In this document: positions 54,249 to 63,311 of the stretch, piece by piece
Layout of the letters: each line of letters begins with the position of its first letter
How positions within the stretch are numbered: the first letter of the stretch is position 1
Source of the DNA: Streptomyces africanus
Lineage (GTDB): Bacteria; Actinomycetota; Actinomycetes; Streptomycetales; Streptomycetaceae
Direction of reading: 5' to 3'
Length of the DNA stretch: 64,000 bases
Assembly: GCF_002150735.1 (NCBI RefSeq)
Contig: NZ_MUKA01000017.1
Span: 1 to 64,000 of the forward strand
Made by a program: the position numbers and the translations under genes
The notes under the pieces: generated by a model
Seen by the model: only the letters and a program-made list of their open reading frames with translations
What the model was told of the DNA's origin: nothing
The model's database searches: none

Positions 54249-55619
54249 ATGCCGAAGACCGCATCCCTCGGCCCGGGTCTCACGCGCCTGGCCGAGCCCA
54301 TGGAGTCGCTCGGCGGGCTGCTGCGCGACTGGCTGCCCCGGCAGCGCTGGTTCGCGGGCAAGGACCGGCCCGTCACGGAGCTCGGTCTGCTGTCGATGAC
54401 CGAGCTGTTCCCGGGCTGTCTGCACCTGCTGGTCCACGCCGGTCACGCCGGTCACACGGGTGTGCCGTCCCCGGGCGGCGCTCCCCCGGCCGGCGACTGC
54501 TACCAGCTTCTGCTCGGCGTGCGGGAGCATCCGTCGCCACGTCTCGGGCGGGCGCTCATCGGGCGGGTGCAGGACGGGCCGCTGGCCGGTCTGACGGTCT
54601 ACGACGCGCTGCACGACCCCCGTTCGGCCCAGCTCCTCCTGGACCGGCTGCGCCACCCCGGCACCGCCGGTCCCCTGCGGTTCGACTGCCACCCGGACCA
54701 GCCGGTGCCCGGCGGACTGGTGCCGCGGCTGCTGGACGCGGAGCAGTCCAACTCCTCGCTGGTGTACGGCGACGAGTACATCCTGAAGGTCTTCCGGCGC
54801 ATCCAGCCGGGCGTCAACCCGGACCTGGAGGTGCCGGGCGCGCTGGCCCGGCAGGGCTGCCACCGGGTGCCCGCGCCCGTGGCCTGGTTCCAGACGAAGC
54901 ATCCGTTCAAGGCCACTCTCGGCGTGCTCCAGCCGTATCTGCGGGACGCCTCCGACGGCTGGACGCTGGCGCTGCACGCCCTGGCCGCCGGCGACGACTT
55001 CACGGCCCAGGCCCGGGCGCTGGGCGCGGCCACGGCGGAGGTGCACCTTGCCCTCGCCTCGGCCTTCCCGGTCGGCGAGCCCGGGGAGAACGGGCGTACG
55101 GCGGCCGCCATGACCGAACGGCTGGCCGCCGCCGCGCACTGCGTGCCCGCGCTCCAGCCGTACGTGCCGGGCCTGCGGACCGCGTTCGCCGCCCTCACCA
55201 CCTGCGACGCCGGGCCGCCCGCCCAGCGCATCCACGGCGACCTGCACCTGGGTCAGGTGCTGCGGGCCGGACGCGAGTGGTTCGTCATCGACTTCGAGGG
55301 CGAGCCGTCCCGGCCGCTCTCCGAACGGCGCAGCGCCCACTCCCCCGTGCGGGACATCGCCGGGATGCTGCGCTCCTTCGACTACGCCGCCCGGCAGCGC
55401 CGCCCCTGGCGCCCGGAGTGGGCGCGACGCTGCCGCGAGGCCTACTGCGCGGGCTATGCCGCCCGCGCCGGCTGGGACCCGCGCAAGAAGCACGGACTGC
55501 TCCGGGCCTATGAGACGGACCGGGCCGTGTACGAGGTGCTGTACGAGGCACGGCACCGCCCCGACTGGCTGCCTGTACCGATGGCGGCGATCGAGCGCCT
55601 CGCTGTGAGAGGAGACTGA
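54249..55619 (+). CDS. pep2: Maltokinase (Pep2/Mak)
   Basis: 456 residues. I choose the ATG at 54249 because AAAGGAG is 8 nt before it and only 2 nt before a GTG at 54243. It phosphorylates maltose to maltose-1-phosphate. It has the N-cap WLPRQRWFAGKDRPV, the lysine in EYILKVFRRIQPGVNPDLEV, and the phosphotransferase loop HGDLHLGQVL followed by VIDFEGEPSRPL. The fold is that of eukaryotic-type aminoglycoside kinases. It links TreS and GlgE. It sits 28 bp after treS. Confidence 0.95.
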   Translation: MPKTASLGPGLTRLAEPMESLGGLLRDWLPRQRWFAGKDRPVTELGLLSMTELFPGCLHLLVHAGHAGHTGVPSPGGAPPAGDCYQLLLGVREHPSPRLGRALIGRVQDGPLAGLTVYDALHDPRSAQLLLDRLRHPGTAGPLRFDCHPDQPVPGGLVPRLLDAEQSNSSLVYGDEYILKVFRRIQPGVNPDLEVPGALARQGCHRVPAPVAWFQTKHPFKATLGVLQPYLRDASDGWTLALHALAAGDDFTAQARALGAATAEVHLALASAFPVGEPGENGRTAAAMTERLAAAAHCVPALQPYVPGLRTAFAALTTCDAGPPAQRIHGDLHLGQVLRAGREWFVIDFEGEPSRPLSERRSAHSPVRDIAGMLRSFDYAARQRRPWRPEWARRCREAYCAGYAARAGWDPRKKHGLLRAYETDRAVYEVLYEARHRPDWLPVPMAAIERLAVRGD

Positions 55620-55622
55620 GCC

Positions 55623-57830
55623 GTGGCCCTGCGCGACACCTCAATCCCGGAGCCGTCCGGCCCGGTCCCGGGCGCGACCGCGCCCGCCCTGAGCCCTCAG
55701 GATCGCGGGCGCCTGCTGGCGGGCGCCCATCACGATCCGCACGCGCTGCTGGGCGCCCACCCGGTCCCCGGCGGGATCCTGTTCCGGGCACTGCGCCCCT
55801 TCGCCCGCTCGGTGAGCGTGGTGGCCGGCGGCAAGCGCACCCCGCTCGTCTCGGAGGGCGACGGCCTGTTCGCCGGCGTGCTGCCGCTGACGGAGATCCC
55901 CGCGTACACGCTGCACGTGGTGTACGAGGGCGGTGAGCAGGAGGTGCACGACCCGTACCGTTTCCTGCCCGCGCTCGGCGAGCTCGACCTGCACCTGATC
56001 CGCGAGGGCCGGCACGAGCAGCTGTGGCAGGCCCTCGGCGCGCAGCCCATGACCCACGAGGGCGTGACCGGCACCCGGTTCACGGTGTGGGCGCCGAACG
56101 CGCAGGGCGTGCGGGTCGCCGCGGACTTCACCTACTGGGACGGGACGCAGTTCCCGATGCGCTCGCTCGGCGCGTCCGGTGTGTGGGAGCTGTTCCTGCC
56201 GGGCGTCGGTGAGGGCACGGCGTACAAGTTCGAGATCACCTCCCGCTACGGCCACCGCTTCCTCAAGGCGGACCCGATGGCCCGCCGCACCGAGGAGCCG
56301 CCCGACACGGCGTCGATCGTGACGGCCTCGCACTACGAGTGGGGCGACGCCCAGTGGATGGCGCACCGCGCCGGCACGCCGGTGCACGAGGCGCCGTTCT
56401 CGGTGTACGAGGTGCATCTGCCGTCCTGGCGCCCGGGCCTGGACTACCGGCAGCTCGCCGAGGAACTCCCGGCGTACGTCAAGGACCTCGGCTTCACGCA
56501 CGTCGAGCTGATGCCGGTCGCAGAGCACCCCTTCCACGGCTCCTGGGGCTACCAGGTCACCGGCTTCTACGCGCCGACCGCGCGGCTCGGCACCCCGGAC
56601 GACTTCCGGTACTTCGTCGACGCCTGCCACCGGGCGGGCATCGGCGTGATCATGGACTGGGTGCCGGCGCACTTCCCGAAGGACGACTGGGCGCTCGCCC
56701 GGTTCGACGGGGATCCGCTGTACGAGCCCGGGGACGCGCGGCGCGCCGAGCACCCGGACTGGGGCACGTACGAGTTCGACTTCGCCCGCACCGAGGTGCG
56801 CAACTTCCTCGTGGCGAACGCGGTGTACTGGTGCGAGGAGTTCCACATCGACGGGCTGCGCGTGGACGCGGTGGCGTCCATGCTCTACCTGGACTACTCG
56901 CGCGAGGACGGCCAGTGGGAGCCCAACGCCTACGGCGGCCGGGAGGACCTGGCGGCCATGGCGTTCCTCCAGGAGATGAACGCGACCGTGTACCGGCGTG
57001 CCCCGGGTGTGGTGACGATCGCGGAGGAGTCCACGGCCTGGGGCGGGGTGACGCAGCCCACCGACTCCGGCGGGCTCGGTTTCGGCCTGAAGTGGAACAT
57101 GGGCTGGATGCACGACTCGCTGGAGTACCTGGCCCACGAGCCGGTGCACCGCAAGTACCACCACCACGAGATGACTTTCTCGATGGTGTACGCCTACAGC
57201 GAGAACTACGTCCTGCCGATCTCCCACGACGAGGTCGTGCACGGCAAGCAGGCGCTGGTGTCGAAGGCGCCGGGCGACTGGTGGCAGCGGCGCGCCAACG
57301 TCCGCGCCTACCTCGCCTTCATGTGGAGCCATCCCGGCAAGCAGCTGCTGTTCATGGGGCAGGAGTTCGCGCAGGGCGCCGAGTGGTCCGTGGAGCAGGG
57401 GCCGGAGTGGTGGCTGCTCGACGACGGCTACCACTCGGCGGGCGACCACCGGGGCGTGCGGGACCTGGTCCGCGACCTCAACACGGTCTACCGGGCGACG
57501 CCGGCGCTGTGGCAGTGCGACACCCGCCCGGAGGGCTTCCGGTGGGTGGCGGTGGACTCGGCCGACGACAACGTCTTCGCGTTCCTGCGGTACGACGCGC
57601 AGGGCGGGGCGCTGCTGGCGGTGTCGAACTTCTCCCCGGTCGTCCGGCACGACTACGGTCTCTGGGTCCCGGGGGACGCGGTCGCCTGGCAGGAGATCCT
57701 CAACACCGACGACCCGCGCTACGGCGGCAGCGGCGTCACCCACCCGGATCCGGTCAAACCGGAGGACGGCTGTGTCCGGATCACGCTGCCGCCGCTGGCC
57801 ACCGTGTGGCTGACGCCGTTCGCTCCGTGA
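55623..57830 (+). CDS. glgB: 1,4-alpha-glucan branching enzyme GlgB
   Basis: 735 residues from a GTG 3 bp after pep2, with GAGAGGAG upstream. Two N-terminal beta-domains (N1 residues 25-120, CBM48 N2 residues 130-245), then a GH13_9 barrel with Asp415 ([12 protein letters not shown]), Glu468 (VTIAEEST) and the motif HDEVVHGKQ. It introduces alpha-1,6 branches in the glucan made by GlgE, completing trehalose to glycogen-like glucan. Last gene of the glgE operon. Confidence 0.97.
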   Translation: MALRDTSIPEPSGPVPGATAPALSPQDRGRLLAGAHHDPHALLGAHPVPGGILFRALRPFARSVSVVAGGKRTPLVSEGDGLFAGVLPLTEIPAYTLHVVYEGGEQEVHDPYRFLPALGELDLHLIREGRHEQLWQALGAQPMTHEGVTGTRFTVWAPNAQGVRVAADFTYWDGTQFPMRSLGASGVWELFLPGVGEGTAYKFEITSRYGHRFLKADPMARRTEEPPDTASIVTASHYEWGDAQWMAHRAGTPVHEAPFSVYEVHLPSWRPGLDYRQLAEELPAYVKDLGFTHVELMPVAEHPFHGSWGYQVTGFYAPTARLGTPDDFRYFVDACHRAGIGVIMDWVPAHFPKDDWALARFDGDPLYEPGDARRAEHPDWGTYEFDFARTEVRNFLVANAVYWCEEFHIDGLRVDAVASMLYLDYSREDGQWEPNAYGGREDLAAMAFLQEMNATVYRRAPGVVTIAEESTAWGGVTQPTDSGGLGFGLKWNMGWMHDSLEYLAHEPVHRKYHHHEMTFSMVYAYSENYVLPISHDEVVHGKQALVSKAPGDWWQRRANVRAYLAFMWSHPGKQLLFMGQEFAQGAEWSVEQGPEWWLLDDGYHSAGDHRGVRDLVRDLNTVYRATPALWQCDTRPEGFRWVAVDSADDNVFAFLRYDAQGGALLAVSNFSPVVRHDYGLWVPGDAVAWQEILNTDDPRYGGSGVTHPDPVKPEDGCVRITLPPLATVWLTPFAP

Positions 57831-57940
57831 GTTCCCGCGGCCGCACCAGGTGTCCGACCCGCCGGTGAGGGGCACTGGGTGTCGTACCACCGGGAAGGCC
57901 CGGTGGCCGACGCGGCAGGGTCACGAAGGGCGGGCACAGG

Positions 57941-59029
57941 GTGCGCACTGTCGGAGTGGAGGAGGAGCTCCTCCTGGTCGATCCGGAGACCGGGGAACCG
58001 CGGGCGATGTCCGCCGCGGTGCTCGCCCGGGCCTCGCAGGACGACGCGGACAAGGACGTCTTCGAGAAGGAACTCCACGAGCAGATGCTGGAGTTCGCCA
58101 CCCATCCGCAGTCGTCCATGGAGAGCCTGCGCGCGGAGATCGTCCGCTGCCGCAAGGAGGCGGCCCGGCACGCCGGGGAGCTCGGCTGCGCGGTCGCGGC
58201 CCTCGCCACGTCCCCGCTGCCGGTCAGTCCCGCGGTCGGCGTCAACCGCCGGTACCAGTGGATGGCCGACCAGTACGGCATCGCCACCCGGGAGCAGCTC
58301 GTCCTGGGCTGCCATGTGCATGTGTCCGTCGACTCCGACGAGGAGGGGGTCGCGGTCATCGACCGGGTGCGGCCCTGGCTTCAGGTGCTGACGGCGCTCA
58401 GCGCCAACTCGCCGTTCTGGCAGGGCAAGGACACGGGATACAGCAGCTACCGCAGCCGGGTGTGGCTGCGCTGGCCGTCGGCCGGCCCGACCGAGATCTT
58501 CGGCTCGGCCGAGCGGTACCACCGGCTGATCGCGGACATGGTGGCCACCGGCGCCCTCCTCGACGACGGGATGATCTACTTCGACGCGCGGCTCTCCCAG
58601 CGGTATCCGACGGTGGAGGTCCGGGTGTCGGACGTCTGTCTGCACTCCGGCACGGCCGCCCTGGTCGCCACGCTGGTCCGCGGGCTGGTCGAGACCGCCG
58701 CGCGCGAGTGGCGGGCCGGCCGGGAACCGCTCGGCCACAGTGTCAGTCTGCTGCGGCTGGCCGACTGGCTGGCCGCCCGGTCCGGTCTGTCGGGTGAGCT
58801 GCTGCATCCCGCGACCATGCGGCGTCTGCCCGCCGAGGCGGTCGTGCGTGCCCTGCTGGACCACGTCGAGGAGGCCCTCGCGGACACCGGTGACCTGGAG
58901 CGGGCCCGGGCCGCCTGCGAGGAGCTGCTGCGGGACGGCAACGGCGCACAGGCGCAGCGCGCGCTGATGGAGCGCACGGGGAGCCTGCGGGACGTCGTCA
59001 CCGAGTGCGTCCGGCACACCCAGGCCTGA
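57941..59029 (+). CDS. YbdK-type carboxylate-amine ligase
   Basis: 362 residues from a GTG. Glutamate-cysteine-ligase 2 family: VGVEEELLLVDPETGEP at the N-terminus, the ELHEQMLEFATHP loop, VLGCHVHVSVDSDEEGV, and RSRVWLRWPSAGPTEIFGS. Family members have weak gamma-glutamylcysteine ligase activity, but Streptomyces use mycothiol, so the real substrate is unknown. It begins 110 bp after glgB and may be read from the same transcript. Confidence 0.9.
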   Translation: MRTVGVEEELLLVDPETGEPRAMSAAVLARASQDDADKDVFEKELHEQMLEFATHPQSSMESLRAEIVRCRKEAARHAGELGCAVAALATSPLPVSPAVGVNRRYQWMADQYGIATREQLVLGCHVHVSVDSDEEGVAVIDRVRPWLQVLTALSANSPFWQGKDTGYSSYRSRVWLRWPSAGPTEIFGSAERYHRLIADMVATGALLDDGMIYFDARLSQRYPTVEVRVSDVCLHSGTAALVATLVRGLVETAAREWRAGREPLGHSVSLLRLADWLAARSGLSGELLHPATMRRLPAEAVVRALLDHVEEALADTGDLERARAACEELLRDGNGAQAQRALMERTGSLRDVVTECVRHTQA

Positions 59030-59059
59030 GACGTCCCGCCTCCTTCTGTCCCGCCTCAC

Positions 59060-59293
59060 TCAGAGGATCAGAGCGAGGGCGTAGGCCAGGAAGAACGCCG
59101 CGATCAGCACCACGAGAACGATGATCACGGCCATTGGGGCCTTGGCCCAGCCCTTGGGCGGGTTGTGCGTCTCCCGGGGCCCTGCCTCGGGCAGGCTGCT
59201 CTCCGCGGGCGGGGTCTCGCCCGGCGGTACGCCGCCGCCCGGTTCCAGGCCGGAGCTGCGTTCGGGTTCGGGATCGGGACTGATGTGACTCAT
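59060..59293 (-). CDS. DUF6480-like small membrane protein
   Basis: 77 residues. The N-terminal half is acidic and Pro/Gly-rich (PDPEPERSSGLEPGGGVPPGE), then KGWAKAPMAVIIVLVVLIAAFFLAYALALIL gives one C-terminal membrane helix (core MAVIIVLVVLIAAFFLAYAL). It is probably tail-anchored, with the disordered part in the cytosol. I recall the pattern as DUF6480, a streptomycete family of unknown function. It is convergent with the YbdK gene and divergent from the acyl-CoA-ligase-like gene. Confidence 0.75.
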   Translation of the reverse strand: MSHISPDPEPERSSGLEPGGGVPPGETPPAESSLPEAGPRETHNPPKGWAKAPMAVIIVLVVLIAAFFLAYALALIL

Positions 59294-59442
59294 GCCGTCC
59301 GGGTCCCCCGATCACGCCGAGATCATCAGCGGGACGACTTCCGTATTTCCCGACCCCTGAGGGCCCCGGCTCGACTACATTCGAGCCCCGCCGATGACGC
59401 TACCCGTCGGCAACGTCACACCCCGTACCCGTCAGGAGCAGC

Positions 59443-61341
59443 ATGCGCGACCTCGCCCTCGCTCCACCGGCCGTCTCGCCCCTGACCGGCGGGCTCGCCG
59501 ACAGCGTCTTCGAGACCGCGGACCGCGAACCCACCCGGCCGGTGCTCGCCCGCCGGGCCGACCCGGCCGCCGCCTCCTGGGAGGAAGTGACGGCGATCGA
59601 GTTGCGCGACCAGGTGGTGGAGGTCGCCAAGGGACTGATCGCCTCGGGGACAGCGCCGGGACACCGCGTGGCGATCATGGCGCGCACCCGGTACGAGTGG
59701 ACGGTCCTGTGCTACGCGCTGTGGGCCGTGGGTGCCGAGGTCGTCCCCATCTACCCGACGTCGTCGCGCGACCAGGTCGAGTGGATCCTGCGGGACGCCG
59801 GCTGTGTGGCCGTGGTGGTGGAGGACGAGCAGGGCGTGATGACCGTCGGCTCGGTGTGCGCGTCACTGCCGCTGCTGCGCCACGTCTGGCAGCTGGACGC
59901 GGGCGCGCTGGAGGACCTGGCCGCGCGTGGGGAGTTCGTCCCGCTCGCCACGGTCGACTCCATGCGCCGCATCGTGCTGCCGGACTCCACCGCCGTGATC
60001 GCCTACACCTCCGGCACCTCCGGCCACGCCATGGGCTGCGCCCTCAGCCACCGCAACCTGGCCGCCCCCTGCGACACGCTGCTGGCGGGCTGGGGCCACA
60101 CAGCGGCACCGCGCGGCGAGCAGGGCTCCGTGCTGGCGTTCCTGCCCTTCTCCCATGTGTACGGGCTGATGATCCAGGGCCTGTGCCTGCGCGGCGGCCT
60201 GCTCATGGGCCACCAGGCCGAGCTGGGAGGGGAGGCACTGTCGTCGGCGCTGCGCTCCTTCAGGCCCACGTACTTCTACGCGGTCCCGTCGGTCTTCGAG
60301 AAGATCTACAAGAACTTCCTGCGCACGGCCCAGCAGGGCGGCCACGGCGGTCTGTTCGAGCGGGCCGCCGAGACGGCTCGGGAGTTCGCCGCGGCCCTGG
60401 AGCGCCAGCGGCTGGGCCGGGGCCGCGGGCCCGGCTTCGACCTGCGGCTCCAGCACGCCCTGTACGAGCGCACGGTGTACCGCAGGCTGCGGGCCGCGCT
60501 GGGCGGCCGGGTGCGGCGGGCGACCTCGGGCGGCTCTCCCCTCAGCCGCGATCTGTCGCTCTTCTACGAGGGCATCGGCATCTACGTGCACGACGGGTAC
60601 GGCCTGACGGAGACCGGCGGCGGGGTGACGATGCAGCCGCTGGGCCGGGAGAAGTCCGGGACCGTCGGGCAGGCCCTGCCGGGCACGGAGATCCGGCTGG
60701 CGGAGGACGGGGAGATCCTGGTGCGCGGCCCGTCGGTGTTCCAGGGGTACGTGGGCGACCAGGCCCACACCCGGGCCGCGCTGCGCGGCGGCTGGCTGGC
60801 CACCGGGGACCTCGGGCAGCTGGACTCCGAGGGCTATCTGACGATCACCGGCCGCAAGAAGGACATCATCGTCACCAGCAGCGGCAAGAGCGTCGCCCCG
60901 GCCGCCCTGGAGCAGCGGCTGCGGATGCATCCGCTGGTCCACCAGGCGGTGGTCGTGGGCGACAACCAGCCCTGTGTCGGCGCCCTGATCACGCTGGACC
61001 CGGAGTTCCTGGCGCACTGGCGGGCGGCGCTGGCGCTGCAGGGCGAGATGCGGGAGGCGCGGGAGGAGAACGCGCTGCGGGAGGAGGTGGCGCGTGCCGT
61101 GGCGGCGGCCAACAGTTCCGTGTCGCGGTCGGAGTCGATCCGGGTGTTCCGGGTCCTGCCGGAGCCGTTCGACGTGACCAACGGGCTGCTGACGCCCTCG
61201 ATGAAGCTGCGCCGGGACGAGATCGTGCGGCACTACGCGTCCGAGATCGACGCGATGTACCAGTCACGCAGGCGTCCCGGGCGGCCGAGCCCCCGGGACG
61301 AGCCGTCGAACTGGGACGACTCGGACAGCGTGTTCCGTTGA
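59443..61341 (+). CDS. Long-chain acyl-CoA synthetase-like protein with altered P-loop
   Basis: 632 residues, ANL superfamily. The AMP-binding core is recognisable: VIYPTSSRDQ-like IYPTSSRDQVEWILRDAGCV, GYGLTETGGGV (A5), TGDLGQLDSEGYLTITGRKK (A7-A8) and a C-terminal catalytic lysine in LLTPSMKLRRDEI (A10). The P-loop (A3) reads YTSGTSGHAMGCALSHRNL: the usual PKG is AMG, so the phosphate-binding lysine is Met197. Adenylation may be reduced. It could act as a fatty acid-CoA ligase or a degenerate relative. There is no adjacent lipid gene. Confidence 0.9.
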   Translation: MRDLALAPPAVSPLTGGLADSVFETADREPTRPVLARRADPAAASWEEVTAIELRDQVVEVAKGLIASGTAPGHRVAIMARTRYEWTVLCYALWAVGAEVVPIYPTSSRDQVEWILRDAGCVAVVVEDEQGVMTVGSVCASLPLLRHVWQLDAGALEDLAARGEFVPLATVDSMRRIVLPDSTAVIAYTSGTSGHAMGCALSHRNLAAPCDTLLAGWGHTAAPRGEQGSVLAFLPFSHVYGLMIQGLCLRGGLLMGHQAELGGEALSSALRSFRPTYFYAVPSVFEKIYKNFLRTAQQGGHGGLFERAAETAREFAAALERQRLGRGRGPGFDLRLQHALYERTVYRRLRAALGGRVRRATSGGSPLSRDLSLFYEGIGIYVHDGYGLTETGGGVTMQPLGREKSGTVGQALPGTEIRLAEDGEILVRGPSVFQGYVGDQAHTRAALRGGWLATGDLGQLDSEGYLTITGRKKDIIVTSSGKSVAPAALEQRLRMHPLVHQAVVVGDNQPCVGALITLDPEFLAHWRAALALQGEMREAREENALREEVARAVAAANSSVSRSESIRVFRVLPEPFDVTNGLLTPSMKLRRDEIVRHYASEIDAMYQSRRRPGRPSPRDEPSNWDDSDSVFR

Positions 61342-61457
61342 GCACGGAGCCGGACGCGTAGGCCTCGCCCCCTCGGGAACACGCAACAGTGGCGACGCAA
61401 GAGAAAGGACGACAGCCCTGACGACAGCCCTTGCTGACGCCGGGCCGGAAAGGCGAT

Positions 61458-61892
61458 ATGTCAACCGAGCCGCGTGGGGATGACGCACTGACCTCCGAGG
61501 AGATTCCGAGCCGCACGAACAGCTTCGTGGGCGAGCCGCACGACGTGACGGGAGCGCGGCTGGCCGCGGAGGAGTTCCTGCGGGATCTGTCACGCTCCTC
61601 GCCGCCCTCTGCCCCCGAGTACTGGGACGACATCCTGTTGGTGGTGACGGAACTGGCCGCCAACGCGGTGCAGTACGCCCCGGGTCCGTTCGCGCTGCGG
61701 ATGCGCCGGACCTTCGACGGGGTGCATGTGGTGCTGCACGACACCAGTTCCACGGAACCGGCCCCGCGCCCCTTCGATCCGCGCAGCGGGGGCGGCGGCA
61801 TCGGCTGGCATCTGATCCACACCTTGTGCGACCAGGTCAGCGTCGTGAGCGACGAGCGTGGCAAGGACGTGCACGTCTTCCTGCCCTGGTGA
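61458..61892 (+). CDS. RsbW-like HATPase anti-sigma / serine kinase
   Basis: 144 residues from the ATG at 61458, after GGAAAGG. HATPase_c_2 fold: N-box LVVTELAANAVQYAPGP, the G1 equivalent VVLHDTSSTEPAP, and the glycine loop GGGGIGWHLIHTLCDQVSV. These proteins bind ATP and hold SigB-like sigma factors or phosphorylate STAS antagonists. The STAS gene at 62647 and the sigma factor at 44757 are natural candidates. A perfect terminator hairpin follows. Confidence 0.9.
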   Translation: MSTEPRGDDALTSEEIPSRTNSFVGEPHDVTGARLAAEEFLRDLSRSSPPSAPEYWDDILLVVTELAANAVQYAPGPFALRMRRTFDGVHVVLHDTSSTEPAPRPFDPRSGGGGIGWHLIHTLCDQVSVVSDERGKDVHVFLPW

Positions 61893-61901
61893 GCCGGGAG
61901 C

Positions 61902-61928
61902 GTCACGGGCGCGGCGCGCGCCCGTGAC
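61902..61928. terminator. Perfect 12-bp hairpin, bidirectional terminator
   Basis: GTCACGGGCGCG (61902-61913) pairs exactly with CGCGCCCGTGAC (61917-61928) across a three-base loop. It lies between the convergent HATPase and PRC-barrel genes. Confidence 0.85.
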
Positions 61929-61939
61929 CGGCCCGGGGC

Positions 61940-62311
61940 TCAGGCCGAGGCCGTCGTGCGCGGCGGCAGCCTGTCGTAGTAGTCGCCCACGGCCGTGAGG
62001 TACTCCCGGTCCCGGGTCTCGCTGTCGGTCTGGAAGCGGGGCGCCGCCTTGGTGTCTCCCCTGGTGCAGGCCAGTGTGATCTTCCGGCCCTGCGTGTCTA
62101 TGCCGGTGACGACTCCGGCCGGCACCAGGACGCTGCGGCCGAACACCCAGACGCCGGTGTCGACGACCAGGTGGCGCATGCCGTGCGGGGCGGCCTCGCG
62201 GTCCACGTGCCCGATCGTGCCGTCGGTCGCGGCGACGGCGAAACCGGTGAGATCCAGCCCCTCGATGTGACCGCTGTCCGGCGCGTACGACCAGATTCTG
62301 TCGATGGCCAC
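61940..62311 (-). CDS. PRC-barrel domain protein
   Basis: 123 residues. The GTG at 62311 has GGAGGATGG upstream. PRC-barrel core: DRIWSYAPDSGHIEG, LTGFAVAATDGTIGHVDRE, HLVVDTGVWVFGRSVLVPAGVV and IDTQGRKITLA. The last 30 residues are charged. Such domains bind RNA-processing or photosynthetic proteins; in Streptomyces they are mostly stress-related and unknown. A candidate SigB-type promoter reads toward it from 62415. Confidence 0.88.
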   Translation of the reverse strand: MAIDRIWSYAPDSGHIEGLDLTGFAVAATDGTIGHVDREAAPHGMRHLVVDTGVWVFGRSVLVPAGVVTGIDTQGRKITLACTRGDTKAAPRFQTDSETRDREYLTAVGDYYDRLPPRTTASA

Positions 62312-62389
62312 GCTGCTCCATCCTCCCTGACGGTGTGCGGATCGCGGAGCCCGGCGGACGGTCCCCCGTCCACCCGCTCCACTGCAGCA

Positions 62390-62415
62390 ATTACCCTCCC
62401 GCCGCAAGCGCATTC
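62390..62415 (-). promoter_or_regulatory. Candidate SigB-type promoter toward the PRC-barrel gene
   Basis: On the minus strand GAAT (62415-62412), 15 nt, GGGTAAT (62396-62390). It fits the Streptomyces SigB-type GNNT-N14-16-GGGTA pattern and lies about 80 bp before the start at 62311. Confidence 0.45.
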
Positions 62416-62473
62416 GGCGCACACACCTTCGACCGTCGTCGGCGGCGGGCTTCGGCAGGGTTCGTCCCCTCAG

Positions 62474-62499
62474 GCATGGGGGCCGGTTTCCGGGGTAAT
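62474..62499 (+). promoter_or_regulatory. Candidate SigB-type promoter toward the STAS gene
   Basis: GCAT (62474-62477), 15 nt, GGGTAAT (62493-62499). It has the same spacing and -10 as the minus-strand site and lies about 150 bp before the STAS start, giving a mirrored stress-promoter pair. Confidence 0.45.
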
Positions 62500-62646
62500 C
62501 GCGGGGCGCGGTGGAAACGGAGCCTGGTGGCGAAGGGAGGCAGATGAGAAACGGCAGCAGAGCCCGCACCAGAACCGGCATCGCCCCGCACCGCGGTCAT
62601 CCGCAGAGGTGACCCGCCCAGGCCGTAGCACTTGTTGGAGGTACCC

Positions 62647-63048
62647 GTGCCCCTCGCCCAGAACCCGCTGTCCGTGGAGGTCGAACTGCCCCGGGAGGAC
62701 GTGGCCCTGATCACGGTCGACGGCTACCTGGACGTCGACACCGCGACCGAGTTCCAGGCCCATCTGGCCAACCAACTCCACCACGGCCGACGGCACTTCC
62801 TGCTCGACCTGTCGTCCGTCCCGTTCATGGACTCGTCCGGGATGAACATCATCCTGCGGGTGTACCAGGAGACCCGGAAGACCGCAGGCAGCGTGCACGT
62901 CATCAACCCGACGCCGGCCGTGCGGCGCGTCCTCGACCTGACCGGCGTCAGCATCACGGTGCCGATATCGGAGAGCCTCGACGAGGCCCTGGCCCGCGCC
63001 GAGGAGGTGCCGGACACCCCCGAGGAGCCGGGAGCGCAGACCGCCTGA
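62647..63048 (+). CDS. STAS-domain anti-anti-sigma factor
   Basis: 133 residues. The GTG at 62647 has GGAGG about 6 nt upstream. STAS fold: VALITVDGYLDVDTATEF, then LLDLSSVPFMDSSGMNIILRV, where one Ser of DSSG is the phosphorylation site used by RsbW-like kinases. Dephosphorylated STAS proteins bind the anti-sigma kinase and free the sigma factor. Likely partners are the HATPase at 61458 and the phosphatase at 33426. A hairpin follows at 63074-63092. Confidence 0.93.
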   Translation: MPLAQNPLSVEVELPREDVALITVDGYLDVDTATEFQAHLANQLHHGRRHFLLDLSSVPFMDSSGMNIILRVYQETRKTAGSVHVINPTPAVRRVLDLTGVSITVPISESLDEALARAEEVPDTPEEPGAQTA

Positions 63049-63073
63049 CGGGCCGGTTGGCCCCGCGGGCACA

Positions 63074-63092
63074 CCGCCGGCGGGACCGGCGG
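63074..63092. terminator. Hairpin after the STAS gene
   Basis: CCGCCGG (63074-63080) pairs with CCGGCGG (63086-63092) across a five-base loop. It lies 26 bp after the stop at 63048. Confidence 0.55.
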
Positions 63093-63311
63093 CCGGTGCC
63101 CTCCCTCCGCCCTGCCCGGACGGCCGTCCGTCCTGCGCGCGCCGGTGACGGCGATGGCCAATTACCGTTCCCCCGGACCGGATCGGTTGCGCCGGATCCG
63201 GTGTCGTACGAGGTCGGCGCATGGTTAGAGTTGTCGCCCGGCAAGTGTCACAGCACCGTCCCGTTGCCTTTGGCGGGCTCGGTCGACGCAACGCGGATGA
63301 GGAGAGAACCA

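Larger units (their letters stand above)
62312..62646. other. 335-bp divergent region with two SigB-like promoter candidates
   Basis: Lies between the PRC-barrel and STAS genes. It holds GGGTAAT elements on both strands, each with a GNNT box exactly 15 nt upstream (minus: 62415-62390; plus: 62474-62499). No open frame has a credible ribosome site. Confidence 0.5.

Noticed and set aside
55641..57890. 749-residue minus-strand frame antisense to glgB
   Set aside because: Val/Arg/His-rich shadow of a strongly supported gene.
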